Notes: a model not told the origin generated them from the sequence alone. Positions 7,454 through 14,802 are shown, counted from the stretch's first letter. The stretch: 20,212 bases of DNA from Sporomusa sp. (GCA_029256645.1 JAQSXM010000010.1:1-20212), one strand, 5' to 3'. Program-made: numbers and translations.

Positions 7454-8719
7454 ATGAAAAAGGATTATACATATAAATACGGCAGGGGTAAAGTCAGTTT
7501 CTCTATTGATGCATCTTTAGTAATTAACGAGCTTTATATTAATAATTATCCGGTATTGCCTGATCCGGCAGCGGCGGTCAGGGAGGCTATTCGTAACCCG
7601 ATTGGTTCTAAGCCGTTACGGGATATTGTCAAACCTGGGGAAACAGTGGCTTTCATTGTCAATGATACAACCAGGGTAGCCAACAGCCACATTTTTATGC
7701 CGACTTTGCTGGATGAGCTGAATGCGGCAGGGGTTCCGGATAAAGATATGCGCATTGTTTTTGCTTTAGGCACCCATCGCCTGATGACTGAAGCGGAGAT
7801 GGTAGGGGAAGTGGGGCCGGAAGTGGCTAAACGTGTTAAGATGTATAATAGTGACTGTAAGGATAAAAGCCAGTTTGCTTATTTGGGAGAGACCTCCTAC
7901 GGTACACCGGTCTTTATTAATAAACGTGTGACCGAGGTTGATCATATAGTGTGCACTGGCAGTGTAGTACATCATTTTTTTGCGGGCTTTGGCGGCGGGC
8001 GCAAGGCTATTCTCCCGGGTGTTGCCTACTATGAGACTGTTAGAAAAAACCATAGCCTGATGCTTGATCCCCATGCCGTAATTGGTAAGTTAGCGGGTAA
8101 TCCAATCTATCATGACCAGGTAGAGGGAACTGAAATGTGCCGTCCTTCATTTTTGCTTAACGTCGTACTTAATGAGAAGAAAGAATTCCTCAAAGTCTTT
8201 GCCGGAGACTATATTCAGGCACATCTGAAATGCTGCAAACTTGTTGAAGAAGTATATGGGGCCCGGATACAGCAAGAAGCGGACTTAGTGATTGCATCCT
8301 GTGGCGGTTTCCCCAAGGATATCAACGTGTATCAGTTACAGAAGACGATGGATAATGCCTGGTGTGCTGTACGGGAAGGCGGTGTGGTGATTATCCTGGG
8401 AGAATGTGCGGAGGGCTCTGGTTCAGCGACATATGAACAGACAATGCAGCAGTATAGAACGCCAGAACAAGTGGAAAGCGCCATTAGGGCTGATTTCCAG
8501 ATTGGTGCCCATAAAGCGTATGCGGTCACACGCTTGATGAAAAAAGCCCAGTTTATTTTGGTTTCGTCGATGGCGCCGGAGCTTGTTCAACTGCTACTCT
8601 TTACACCGGCCAGGGATATCGTAGCGGCATTGGCACTGGCCTTCACTAAACTAGGGCCTCAGCCCAGTATCACACTTATGCCTATGGGGAGCCTCACAGT
8701 ACCTTTGCTTGAAAAGTAA
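7454..8719 (+). CDS. larA: LarA-family nickel-pincer enzyme (lactate racemase-like)
   Basis: This 421-residue cytoplasmic protein is of the LarA (DUF2088) family. Lactobacillus plantarum LarA racemises lactate using a nickel-pincer nucleotide bound to Lys184. Here the cofactor and catalytic residues fall at the same numbers: THR with His108, VHHFFAGF with His173/His174, GGGRKAILPG with Lys184, and KNH with His200. FIVNDTTR (67-74) is also typical. The family is now known to act on several alpha-hydroxy acids, so lactate is only one possible substrate. The start ATG follows GAGAGGCGG. No larB, larC or larE cofactor-synthesis gene is adjacent; they must be elsewhere if the enzyme is active. It stands alone between the divergent Nudix pair and the deacetylase gene. 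Confidence 0.88.
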   Translation: MKKDYTYKYGRGKVSFSIDASLVINELYINNYPVLPDPAAAVREAIRNPIGSKPLRDIVKPGETVAFIVNDTTRVANSHIFMPTLLDELNAAGVPDKDMRIVFALGTHRLMTEAEMVGEVGPEVAKRVKMYNSDCKDKSQFAYLGETSYGTPVFINKRVTEVDHIVCTGSVVHHFFAGFGGGRKAILPGVAYYETVRKNHSLMLDPHAVIGKLAGNPIYHDQVEGTEMCRPSFLLNVVLNEKKEFLKVFAGDYIQAHLKCCKLVEEVYGARIQQEADLVIASCGGFPKDINVYQLQKTMDNAWCAVREGGVVIILGECAEGSGSATYEQTMQQYRTPEQVESAIRADFQIGAHKAYAVTRLMKKAQFILVSSMAPELVQLLLFTPARDIVAALALAFTKLGPQPSITLMPMGSLTVPLLEK

Positions 8720-8835
8720 ACAATAAGGTAATTATGACAAGTGACAGTTAGCTATTTTTGCAGTAAAATAGGGATAGACAATAAGTAAATAACACTAAGA
8801 AACGTAGTTCCATCATTTGAGGGAGATGTATTCTA

Positions 8836-9609
8836 ATGATTACCAGACGTCAGTTTATAGCAGGGGGCATAGGTACGATGACGGCCCTGTTAGGTCTGTC
8901 TTTGGTTCCTGAATATAAGGTTATCGATCAACTGATCAACAGCATACCTGTTTTGCTCTATCATCGCGTGGGTCCTGAGACTGACGATTTAACGATCAGC
9001 ACTAAACGGTTTGAGCAAGATATGGAAAGCCTATCTCAGGAAGGCTATAATACACTGTCACTTGCGCAGGTTAAACAACGCTTGCGGGGCGGCCATTTAC
9101 AACTCCCCGACAAGCCGCTTATTATTACCTTTGATGATGGCTATCTCGATAATTATACCAATGCCTTTCCGGTGTTGCAAAAATACTCCATGAAAGCGAG
9201 TTTCTATATCATTACAGGCATGATGGGAAATAATGATCGCCTGGCAGCAACCCAAATCCGTGAGATGGAAGCTGCCGGCATGGACTTTGGCTCACATACC
9301 GTTACCCATCGGCAATTGGCGGAATTATCCCCCCAGGAGGTTGCCAACGAACTGAATCAGTCTAAGTTTGCGTTAGAACAGACGTTAGGAAAGCCGGTTA
9401 ACTTTATCGCTTATCCCTGTGGCAGCTATCGGCCAGATACCACACAGGCTGCTACACAAGCCGGATATATCGGCGGGTTTTCCACTCAATACGGATTTGC
9501 AATGTTTAACAATCATTTAGCTATCAGAAGAATCCCTGTTTTTCACTTTGACCGCTCGATTGCGTATGTTATGCTACGCAAAGGCTTACTGCCAAGTATG
9601 CTGGGCTAA
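8836..9609 (+). CDS. Polysaccharide deacetylase with Tat-like N-terminus
   Basis: This 257-residue NodB-fold (carbohydrate esterase 4) deacetylase probably removes acetyl groups from a cell-wall or spore-associated glycan outside the membrane. The metal triad is complete: TFDDGY (98-103, catalytic Asp100 and metal ligand Asp101) and SHTVTH (153-158, His154 and His158). The YPCGSY motif (193-198) is also present. The N-terminus TRRQFIAGG followed by a hydrophobic stretch to about residue 24 has the twin-arginine pattern, so export by the Tat pathway, or anchoring by an uncleaved helix, is likely. GAGGGAG precedes the start at a good distance. The nearby germination genes make a spore or cortex role tempting, but its ends do not overlap them and a separate small gene lies between. 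The substrate is not defined by the sequence. Confidence 0.88.
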   Translation: MITRRQFIAGGIGTMTALLGLSLVPEYKVIDQLINSIPVLLYHRVGPETDDLTISTKRFEQDMESLSQEGYNTLSLAQVKQRLRGGHLQLPDKPLIITFDDGYLDNYTNAFPVLQKYSMKASFYIITGMMGNNDRLAATQIREMEAAGMDFGSHTVTHRQLAELSPQEVANELNQSKFALEQTLGKPVNFIAYPCGSYRPDTTQAATQAGYIGGFSTQYGFAMFNNHLAIRRIPVFHFDRSIAYVMLRKGLLPSMLG

Positions 9610-9798
9610 AAGCTTTGTTGATCTACGGTTATTCTTTAATAAGGTCCGAAGCCCTTTGATTTTATTAGCCGAGCTCAGTATTCTCACGAGATAGTAAGCT
9701 TTTCTATCAAAAAGATACTATTTGCAGGACTCAGCTGTCTACAGCATCGAGTATGCCGCGATATGGACCTGGGCATCACCATGCCGGATGATGAACTG

Positions 9799-9807
9799 TG
9801 GTATAAT
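9799..9807 (+). promoter_or_regulatory. Extended -10 promoter for the lysine-rich miniprotein
   Basis: TGGTATAAT matches the extended -10 form TG-n-TATAAT exactly. No good -35 hexamer is seen 17 bases upstream, which is usual for this promoter class. Transcription would begin near 9814, giving a leader of about 30 nt before the ATG at 9844. Confidence 0.55.
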
Positions 9808-9843
9808 TTACCTAGGTTTATCGTTAAAAAGGAGATGTTCGAT

Positions 9844-9936
9844 ATGGGAGACAAAAGCCCGAAGAACAAAGAGAAAAAGAAGAAAAAGGCCGAGAAGAAG
9901 GTTGCTCCAGCATCTGTGATAAATAAAACTGAATGA
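9844..9936 (+). CDS. Lysine-rich 30-residue protein of the MGDKSPK type
   Basis: This is a very short gene with all expected signals: an extended -10 promoter, AAGGAG nine bases before the ATG, a 30-codon frame and an intrinsic terminator nine bases after the stop. The protein begins MGDKSPKNKEKKKKK and ends VINKTE. More than a third of its residues are Lys, with a strongly basic middle and no hydrophobic segment. I recall many small uncharacterised bacterial proteins beginning MGDKSPK with Lys- and Ala-rich tails, so this is likely a conserved family; that is memory, not a search. The charge suggests nucleic-acid, ribosome or polyphosphate binding, which is speculation. It has its own transcription unit between the deacetylase gene and the ger operon. 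An in-frame ATG at 9763 would give 57 residues, but the promoter lies inside that extension. Confidence 0.75.
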   Translation: MGDKSPKNKEKKKKKAEKKVAPASVINKTE

Positions 9937-9944
9937 TTCTCCGG

Positions 9945-9979
9945 AAAAAACGCAACTATGAGATGGTTGCGTTTTTTCT
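9945..9979 (+). terminator. Intrinsic terminator after the lysine-rich miniprotein
   Basis: AAAAAACGCAAC (9945-9956) pairs perfectly with GTTGCGTTTTTT (9966-9977) across a nine-base loop, ending in a T-run. It separates the miniprotein from the ger operon. Confidence 0.9.
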
Positions 9980-9985
9980 TTGTCC

Positions 9986-10014
9986 GAATAAAGTTGGTGA
10001 TTTTACGAATACTA
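9986..10014 (+). promoter_or_regulatory. Sigma-G-like promoter of the ger operon
   Basis: GAATA (9986-9990) and AATACTA (10008-10014) are 17 bases apart. They resemble the sigma-G consensus (GHATR, then CATnmTA after 17-18 bases) with one mismatch in the -10. gerA-type operons in Bacillus subtilis are transcribed by sigma-G in the forespore. The predicted start near 10021 gives a short leader containing GAGGT before the ATG at 10042. Confidence 0.5.
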
Positions 10015-10041
10015 CCAATACTAGGAAAATGAGGTAATCTC

Positions 10042-11916
10042 ATGACAAAGAATATGTTTGCTAAAGTATGGGAGCGGTCTAAGCAGCTAATCGACTACAC
10101 ACCGCCGACAACCCCGGACCTCTTCGTCTTAGATGAAACAAGGCCGTATGATACTGCCCAAAAGAGCGAACAACCAGACTCTTTGGAAGAGGTCGACCTT
10201 AGTCATCTTACGGCAATGGTAGAATTCGCCCAACGGCTTACCCTATATATAGAAAAGGTATCAGCTGCTATCGATCAGGATTCGTTAATTACCCGGATTG
10301 AACCCTTCAAAGCCGAACTGTCAGCGCTGGAAAAGCAATGGCAGGAACTGTTGCCGGTAATGTATGCTTACGAATATGGTCAAGACCCTGCCAACGCTGG
10401 AATTGGCACAAGCCTGGAGGAAAATAGGCAGGCGCTGGCAAGCATTTACCGGCTTCCCCGCAATAAAGACCTAGTTATCAGAGATATCGCGGTGGGAGAA
10501 TGTCAAAGTGCGGCAGGCCTGATTATCTATATGGAAGGGATTGTTGACAGCCAAAAACTCAACCGTTTCGTGCTTGAACCGCTGATGGGGACTCAAAGTC
10601 AGCTCTACGACGGGGACACAATCGGGCAGATTATAAAAAAGGTCATTCCCAATGGTCAGGTACGGCGGGTAAATACGTTAAAAAGTCTGCAGGAAAGCAT
10701 TAATACCGGTGATACAGCCCTCATCATCGACGGGATTGCTGAAGCAATTATTATCGAAACCAAAGGTTGGGAGCATCGTAGTGTCGATTCACCCAAGACC
10801 GAGCAAACGGTTCGTGGCTCACTGGCTGCCTTTAGTGAAAACCTGCGCACCAATACCGGGCTAGTGCGGTCTATGCTAAGAAGCAGTGACCTTGTTACCG
10901 AGATGGTTATAGTTGGCACCCGCGGGCAGCTTAACTGCGCCATCATGTATATTGATTCCATAGTCAATACTTCGCTGGTGGACGAAGTCAGGCGGCGGCT
11001 TCAGGGAATTGAAACCGATTATATCAGCGATTCGGCGCAGTTGAGCCAATTTATTGAGGATTCTCCGACCATCGTGTTTCCGCAAACAATGTCCACCGAA
11101 CGGCCCGACCGGGTGGCCTCCCATCTGACAGAGGGGCGTGTTGCCCTTATTTTGGAGGGTAACCCCTTCGCCCAGATCTTGCCGGTGTCTTTCCTGAGCT
11201 TCTTTCATTCTGGTGAAGACTTCAGCTTAAAATCCGGCGTCACCAACCTAATGCGTACCTTGCGTTTATTTGGGGCCCTGATATCAACTGTCCTGCCTTC
11301 ACTATATCTGTCCATAAGCTACTTTCACCCTGAAGCCATGCCGACAGAACTGCTGCTGGCTGTCGCCGGCTCCCGGGAAAACGTCCCGTTCCCGGCCTGG
11401 TTCGAGATTCTGATGATGGATATATCATTTGAACTGATCCGTGAGGCGGGGATCAGGATTCCCGGCATTCTGGGGCCGACTATCGGTATTGTGGGGGCCA
11501 TTATTCTTGGCCAGGCAGCCGTAACAGCCCGTATTGTGAGCCCAATCGTTGTCGTCATTATCGCTATCACCGGCCTGGCCTCATTTACCATCCCGGAATA
11601 TCGCATGGCAGCAGCCGTCCGGATTGTTCGCTTTATTTTTTATATCTTTACGGCAGCAATCGGGCTTGTCGGCCTGGCAATGGCCTGGCTCGGCCTTGTG
11701 GTCCTGCTGTGCCAAATGAAGTCTTTTGGCGTGCCATATATGGTGCCGCTGGGACCAAAAACAATTGCGAGCTATGATGTTGTTATCAGGGGACAAGTAT
11801 ATAACCAGGAAAATAGACCTGATGAACTGAACACCAAAGACAGCCGCCGCCAGCCGACCATCAGCCGGAAATGGAAGAAAAACCCCCCATCCTCTGGAGG
11901 TGATAAGCAGCAATGA
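10042..11916 (+). CDS. Spore germination receptor A subunit (GerA family)
   Basis: This 624-residue membrane protein is the A subunit of an inner-membrane germinant receptor that, with B and C subunits, senses nutrients and triggers germination. The GerA domain begins near residue 135 (YRLPRNKDLVIRDIAVG, 136-152). The soluble part contains IIDGIAEAIIIETKGWEHR (229-247) and the classic ERPDRVASHLTEGRVALILEG (about 353-373). At least four hydrophobic segments follow between about 410 and 575, including GPTIGIVGAIILGQAAV, and then a basic, hydrophilic tail. The protein is longer than typical A subunits because of an N-terminal block of about 130 mostly helical, charged residues. GAGGT precedes the start. 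The last four bases overlap the gerB start (ATGA), indicating translational coupling. Confidence 0.93.
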   Translation: MTKNMFAKVWERSKQLIDYTPPTTPDLFVLDETRPYDTAQKSEQPDSLEEVDLSHLTAMVEFAQRLTLYIEKVSAAIDQDSLITRIEPFKAELSALEKQWQELLPVMYAYEYGQDPANAGIGTSLEENRQALASIYRLPRNKDLVIRDIAVGECQSAAGLIIYMEGIVDSQKLNRFVLEPLMGTQSQLYDGDTIGQIIKKVIPNGQVRRVNTLKSLQESINTGDTALIIDGIAEAIIIETKGWEHRSVDSPKTEQTVRGSLAAFSENLRTNTGLVRSMLRSSDLVTEMVIVGTRGQLNCAIMYIDSIVNTSLVDEVRRRLQGIETDYISDSAQLSQFIEDSPTIVFPQTMSTERPDRVASHLTEGRVALILEGNPFAQILPVSFLSFFHSGEDFSLKSGVTNLMRTLRLFGALISTVLPSLYLSISYFHPEAMPTELLLAVAGSRENVPFPAWFEILMMDISFELIREAGIRIPGILGPTIGIVGAIILGQAAVTARIVSPIVVVIIAITGLASFTIPEYRMAAAVRIVRFIFYIFTAAIGLVGLAMAWLGLVVLLCQMKSFGVPYMVPLGPKTIASYDVVIRGQVYNQENRPDELNTKDSRRQPTISRKWKKNPPSSGGDKQQ

Positions 11917-13013
11917 GCTACCAAAGCGGCCGCATGGGTGTGGCGGAAGGTATGGGATTAGTTTATTCGATCACCTTTCCGCTGTTGTTTCTGTCAACCC
12001 CGGCTGATCTTGCCGAAGCTGCTGGTCCTCTAAGCTGGGTAATACCCCTCAGCGGTGGATTGGCAGCCGGTATTCTGATCTGGATCCAGCAATCACTGCT
12101 CAAGCGATATGGTGGCGATCTATTGTCGTTGTCAGAACTGCTGATGGGGCGGATTGGGGTTTATGCAATCAGCTTTTTCTATCTGTTTTCTATGTATGCA
12201 ATCGCCTGCTTATGGACAAGGCAATTTGCTGAAAACACCTTGCTTACCGCTCTCCCCCGTGCGGAATTCACTAAAATTGTCTTATATTATGGCTTGATGG
12301 TGATGCTGCTGGTCTATTTTGGTATAGAAGGCCTCGCCCGTGCCAGCTACCTGATACTCCCGTTCGCTATCGGCGGCGTATTGTTAGCGTTTGCAGGCCT
12401 CATCCCGGTGTTAAAACCGCTATATCTTTTCCCTGTACTGGGCAACGGATTACCCTCAGTAGTCAAACCCACCATCCAGCTTATGGGGGCAAGTGTACCG
12501 ATCGTTCTTTTACTGATTCTTGCTCCCGCTTTTCAGAACCCGCAAACTATCCAGGCAGCGATGCTTTACGGTATTGGCGGCGGCAGTATCATCCGGTCAC
12601 TGGCCAATGCAGTCTATGTGGCGAGCTTCAGCGCTGCAATTGGGTTGGAGAAAACACTGCCGTTTTACGAAATGGCACGCCTGATATATATCAATCGCTA
12701 TGTCCAACGATTAGAAGCCTTGTTCATCATACTTTGGGTAATTATCGGCATTCTCGGGATTGCGACATGTTTATATGGCACACTATATATCATCGCCCGG
12801 CTGTTCAGGCTGCCTACCCCCAAACCATTATTGCTCCCGCTTGGGCTGATCATGATTAATATCGCCACCATGCCTCCCGATGCGGGAACCGTCTCAACAC
12901 TGGAGGACATTCTCTTTGAGAATATTTTAGCACCGGGGTTTATCATCACAACGCTGGTCCTGCTGGTTGCGGCACTGAAAAGGAGTCGGGAAAGAAGATG
13001 CGATTTGCCGTAA
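11913..13013 (+). CDS. Spore germination receptor B subunit (GerB family permease)
   Basis: This 366-residue polytopic protein is of the endospore germination permease family, related to the APC amino acid transporters. About ten hydrophobic helices run through the whole length, starting with GVAEGMGLVYSITFPLLFLS near the N-terminus. In the receptor this subunit is thought to hold the germinant-binding site, as shown for GerAB of Bacillus subtilis. The ligand cannot be predicted here. It starts inside the gerA stop region (ATGA), with GGAGGTGATAAGC upstream as ribosome-binding site. Its 3' end overlaps gerC by 16 bases. Length is normal and no disruption is seen. Confidence 0.93.
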   Translation: MSYQSGRMGVAEGMGLVYSITFPLLFLSTPADLAEAAGPLSWVIPLSGGLAAGILIWIQQSLLKRYGGDLLSLSELLMGRIGVYAISFFYLFSMYAIACLWTRQFAENTLLTALPRAEFTKIVLYYGLMVMLLVYFGIEGLARASYLILPFAIGGVLLAFAGLIPVLKPLYLFPVLGNGLPSVVKPTIQLMGASVPIVLLLILAPAFQNPQTIQAAMLYGIGGGSIIRSLANAVYVASFSAAIGLEKTLPFYEMARLIYINRYVQRLEALFIILWVIIGILGIATCLYGTLYIIARLFRLPTPKPLLLPLGLIMINIATMPPDAGTVSTLEDILFENILAPGFIITTLVLLVAALKRSRERRCDLP

Positions 13014-14248
13014 TGATTCTTTTGATAACATGTATCCTGACAACCGGCTGTAGCAATAACGGGGCGCGGGAGACGGATGAAATTGCCTGGGTTATCTCAA
13101 TCGGCATTGACCGGGCTGATGATGGGGATTTATTGGTTACCTATCGTATTGCTGTACCAGCCGCTCAGGCTGCCGGATCAGAAAACGGGAGTGGTGGGAA
13201 AGATACCTCGACGCTGATAACCATTAAAGCGCCTACGTTGGCAGAGGCCCGGAATCTATTGAACGCCAGCATGTCACGTGGGGTCAATTTATCCCAGGTG
13301 ACAGCTATTGTAATCGGTGAAGACCTTGCCCGCCATGGTATCGAGGATTTGATTGGCCCACTTTTACGGTTCCGCGAATTTAGAGGAACAATTTTTATTA
13401 TAGTCTGTACCGGAAAAGCCCTCGATATTTTCGAGGCAAATAAGCCGCCTTTAGAGTCGTTAGTCTCGCGCTGGATACATAACTCCATGCGTAACTATGA
13501 TGAAACATCCTATTTTATCTCATTTAACCTGCAGGAGTTTTATACCCGTCTGAAGTCCAATAGTGGAGCCCCGCTTGCCGTTGGGTATGGGTTAAACCCT
13601 CTTTCCGGTCAGGACCAGGCTGCCGATATCCAACCAGGTGGCAAGACCAAGACCTACCTGCCGGGAGATGTGCCAAGACAAGGCAGCAATGCCACTGAGT
13701 TCATGGGGACGGCAGTATTTAAAGAAGATAAAATGGTCGGTTTTTTAGATACCGGGGAAACACGGGCGCTCAGTATTTTGCTTAATACATTCTCTTATGG
13801 TTTTCTGTCAGTCCCGGATCCACTGGCTACGAAACACCTGGTAACGATGAGCATTCGCAATGGCAGAGCCCCTAAAATCGACATAGACATTAGTGGAGAA
13901 GAACCTGTTATCAACGTTGATGTCCTCTTAGAGGGCGAAATCAGCGGTCTTCCCACCGGTATTGCGTATGAATCCAAGGAATACCTAAACCTGCTTGAAA
14001 CGCAAGTCTCGAATACGCTGCAGCAGCAGATTGTCGACATGCTTGCCCGTACGCAGGCGTGGGGGACAGATGTCGTCGATTTCGGCTATTTTATCAGACC
14101 AAAGTTTATGACCATCGACGAAATAAAAAGCTATAATTGGGACCGGCGATTTTCCCAGGCGACATTTACGGTCAAGGTGAGCACTGAACTCCGGCGTACC
14201 GGTCTTATGCGGAAGACCCAGCCAATCCGAAGGGAGGCAAAAGATTGA
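12998..14248 (+). CDS. Spore germination receptor C subunit, Ger(x)C lipoprotein
   Basis: This 416-residue lipoprotein is the C subunit of the receptor. A short hydrophobic leader ends in the lipobox LTTGC, giving lipidated Cys18. It is followed by IAWVISIGIDRADDGDLLVTY-type sequence that is characteristic of the Ger(x)C family. The rest is a soluble domain set with the conserved central segment EFMGTAVFKEDKMVGFLD (residues 228-245). The start lies 16 bases inside gerB, with AGGAG about 12 bases upstream, so translation is coupled. Its stop overlaps the start of a further small membrane protein (TTGA). Length is in the normal range for the family. Confidence 0.93.
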   Translation: MRFAVMILLITCILTTGCSNNGARETDEIAWVISIGIDRADDGDLLVTYRIAVPAAQAAGSENGSGGKDTSTLITIKAPTLAEARNLLNASMSRGVNLSQVTAIVIGEDLARHGIEDLIGPLLRFREFRGTIFIIVCTGKALDIFEANKPPLESLVSRWIHNSMRNYDETSYFISFNLQEFYTRLKSNSGAPLAVGYGLNPLSGQDQAADIQPGGKTKTYLPGDVPRQGSNATEFMGTAVFKEDKMVGFLDTGETRALSILLNTFSYGFLSVPDPLATKHLVTMSIRNGRAPKIDIDISGEEPVINVDVLLEGEISGLPTGIAYESKEYLNLLETQVSNTLQQQIVDMLARTQAWGTDVVDFGYFIRPKFMTIDEIKSYNWDRRFSQATFTVKVSTELRRTGLMRKTQPIRREAKD

Positions 14249-14406
14249 TCTTTCTCATGATTTTAGCTGTCCCGGCGGCAGCGCATGCCTTTATGTTTGG
14301 CCGGTGGCTGATGCGAAATGGTAATAGGACAGGCGGCTTTGTCGTATATTTAATAGCAGCAGCTTGCATCGCCCTGCCGATATACCGGTACATGTCGGCA
14401 GTGTAG
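14245..14406 (+). CDS. Small two-helix membrane protein, candidate germinant-receptor D subunit
   Basis: This 53-codon frame begins with TTG inside the gerC stop (TTGA overlap). GGGAGG lies seven bases before the TTG, still within the gerC coding region. The protein has one hydrophobic stretch at about residues 1-18 (IFLMILAVPAAAHAFMFG) and a second at about 31-48 (GGFVVYLIAAACIALPIY). They are joined by a short basic loop (RWLMRNGNR) and the tail is RYMSAV. Proteins of 55-80 residues with two membrane segments are encoded next to several gerA-type operons in Bacillus. They were described as D subunits that modulate receptor function (for example GerKD). Size, topology, operon position and coupling all fit. 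Sequence homology cannot be judged by eye. An ATG at 14257 is a weaker alternative start. A terminator follows at 14461. Confidence 0.7.
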   Translation: MIFLMILAVPAAAHAFMFGRWLMRNGNRTGGFVVYLIAAACIALPIYRYMSAV

Positions 14407-14460
14407 AGTAATGATAGTTGTAATAGCATTGAGATTTGGGCAATGGATTCCGTTGAAGTA

Positions 14461-14498
14461 GGGGCAGACCGGTTGAGAGACCGGGATGCTCTTTTTTG
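14461..14498 (+). terminator. Intrinsic terminator of the ger operon
   Basis: CCGGT pairs with ACCGG across TGAGAG. The stem continues past a tandem GA/GA internal loop into GGGGCA/TGCTCT pairing and ends in TTTTTT. It lies 54 bases after the small fourth gene, so all four ger genes would be one transcript. Confidence 0.8.
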
Positions 14499-14541
14499 TA
14501 AAAAAATACCTACAAATATTAATAATTATGCAAACTTGATG

Positions 14542-14587
14542 AAGGAATTTGCAGCAGTATTGACGAATGGAAATTCCTTACTATTAT
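14542..14587 (+). promoter_or_regulatory. Promoter of dctA leader embedded in a 9-bp inverted repeat
   Basis: TTGACG (14560-14565) and TATTAT (14582-14587) are 16 bases apart. A perfect inverted repeat, AAGGAATTT (14542-14550) and AAATTCCTT (14571-14579), brackets the -35 box; its right arm lies in the spacer between -35 and -10. A protein bound there would compete with or help RNA polymerase. No regulator gene is next to it. Transcription would begin near 14594. Confidence 0.55.
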
Positions 14588-14593
14588 AAGAGG

Positions 14594-14802
14594 GGAGGAT
14601 AGAGAATCTTTGTATTGCACTCCTAAGAGTTGTGACGGTAACATCGCGAAGACGCAGCAACATTGTGCATTATAGACCCGTGTTGGCTGCTGAAGCGCCT
14701 GGAGATGTCCTCATGACAGGGAGAGCAAGGGGTAAAAGGGTCGACCACTTAATTTAATTGCATAATTGCAAATTAGTGGTTGGTTCCCCTTAGACCGTTT
14801 TT
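14594..14802 (+). promoter_or_regulatory. Structured leader upstream of dctA, candidate cis-regulatory RNA
   Basis: About 240 bases separate the predicted start of transcription from dctA. Four hairpins are visible. (1) CACTC-CTAA-GAGT-t-GTG lies at 14618-14634. (2) A long arm pairs GCAGCAACA (14654-14662) with TGTT-g-GCTGC (14681-14690), closed further out by CGC/GCG. (3) TGTC-CTCAT-GACA lies at 14706-14718. (4) A terminal stem pairs AAGGGG (14727-14732) with CCCCTT (14786-14791) and ACCACT with AGTGGT, and is followed six bases later by TTTTT (14798-14802). GGTC (14739-14742) could instead pair with GACC (14793-14796), bringing the stem directly against the T-run. This resembles a switch or attenuator. 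I could not match it to a riboswitch class that I know. Confidence 0.45.

Noticed and set aside
9763..9936. 57-residue version of the lysine-rich protein starting at ATG 9763
   Set aside because: In frame and stop-free, but it has no ribosome-binding site, and a TGGTATAAT promoter element and AAGGAG lie inside it, favouring the start at 9844.
9684..10043. 119-codon minus-strand frame rich in Phe
   Set aside because: It is the reverse complement of the lysine-rich gene and its terminator (poly-Lys codons read as Phe); no start signals.
14205..14429. 74-codon minus-strand frame opposite the small fourth ger gene
   Set aside because: The plus-strand frame has coupling, a ribosome-binding site and a membrane-protein pattern; the minus frame has none of these.
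14594..14802. Assignment of the dctA leader to T-box or another known riboswitch
   Set aside because: No T-box antiterminator (GGTACCGCG-like) and no recognised core of common riboswitch classes; left as unassigned.
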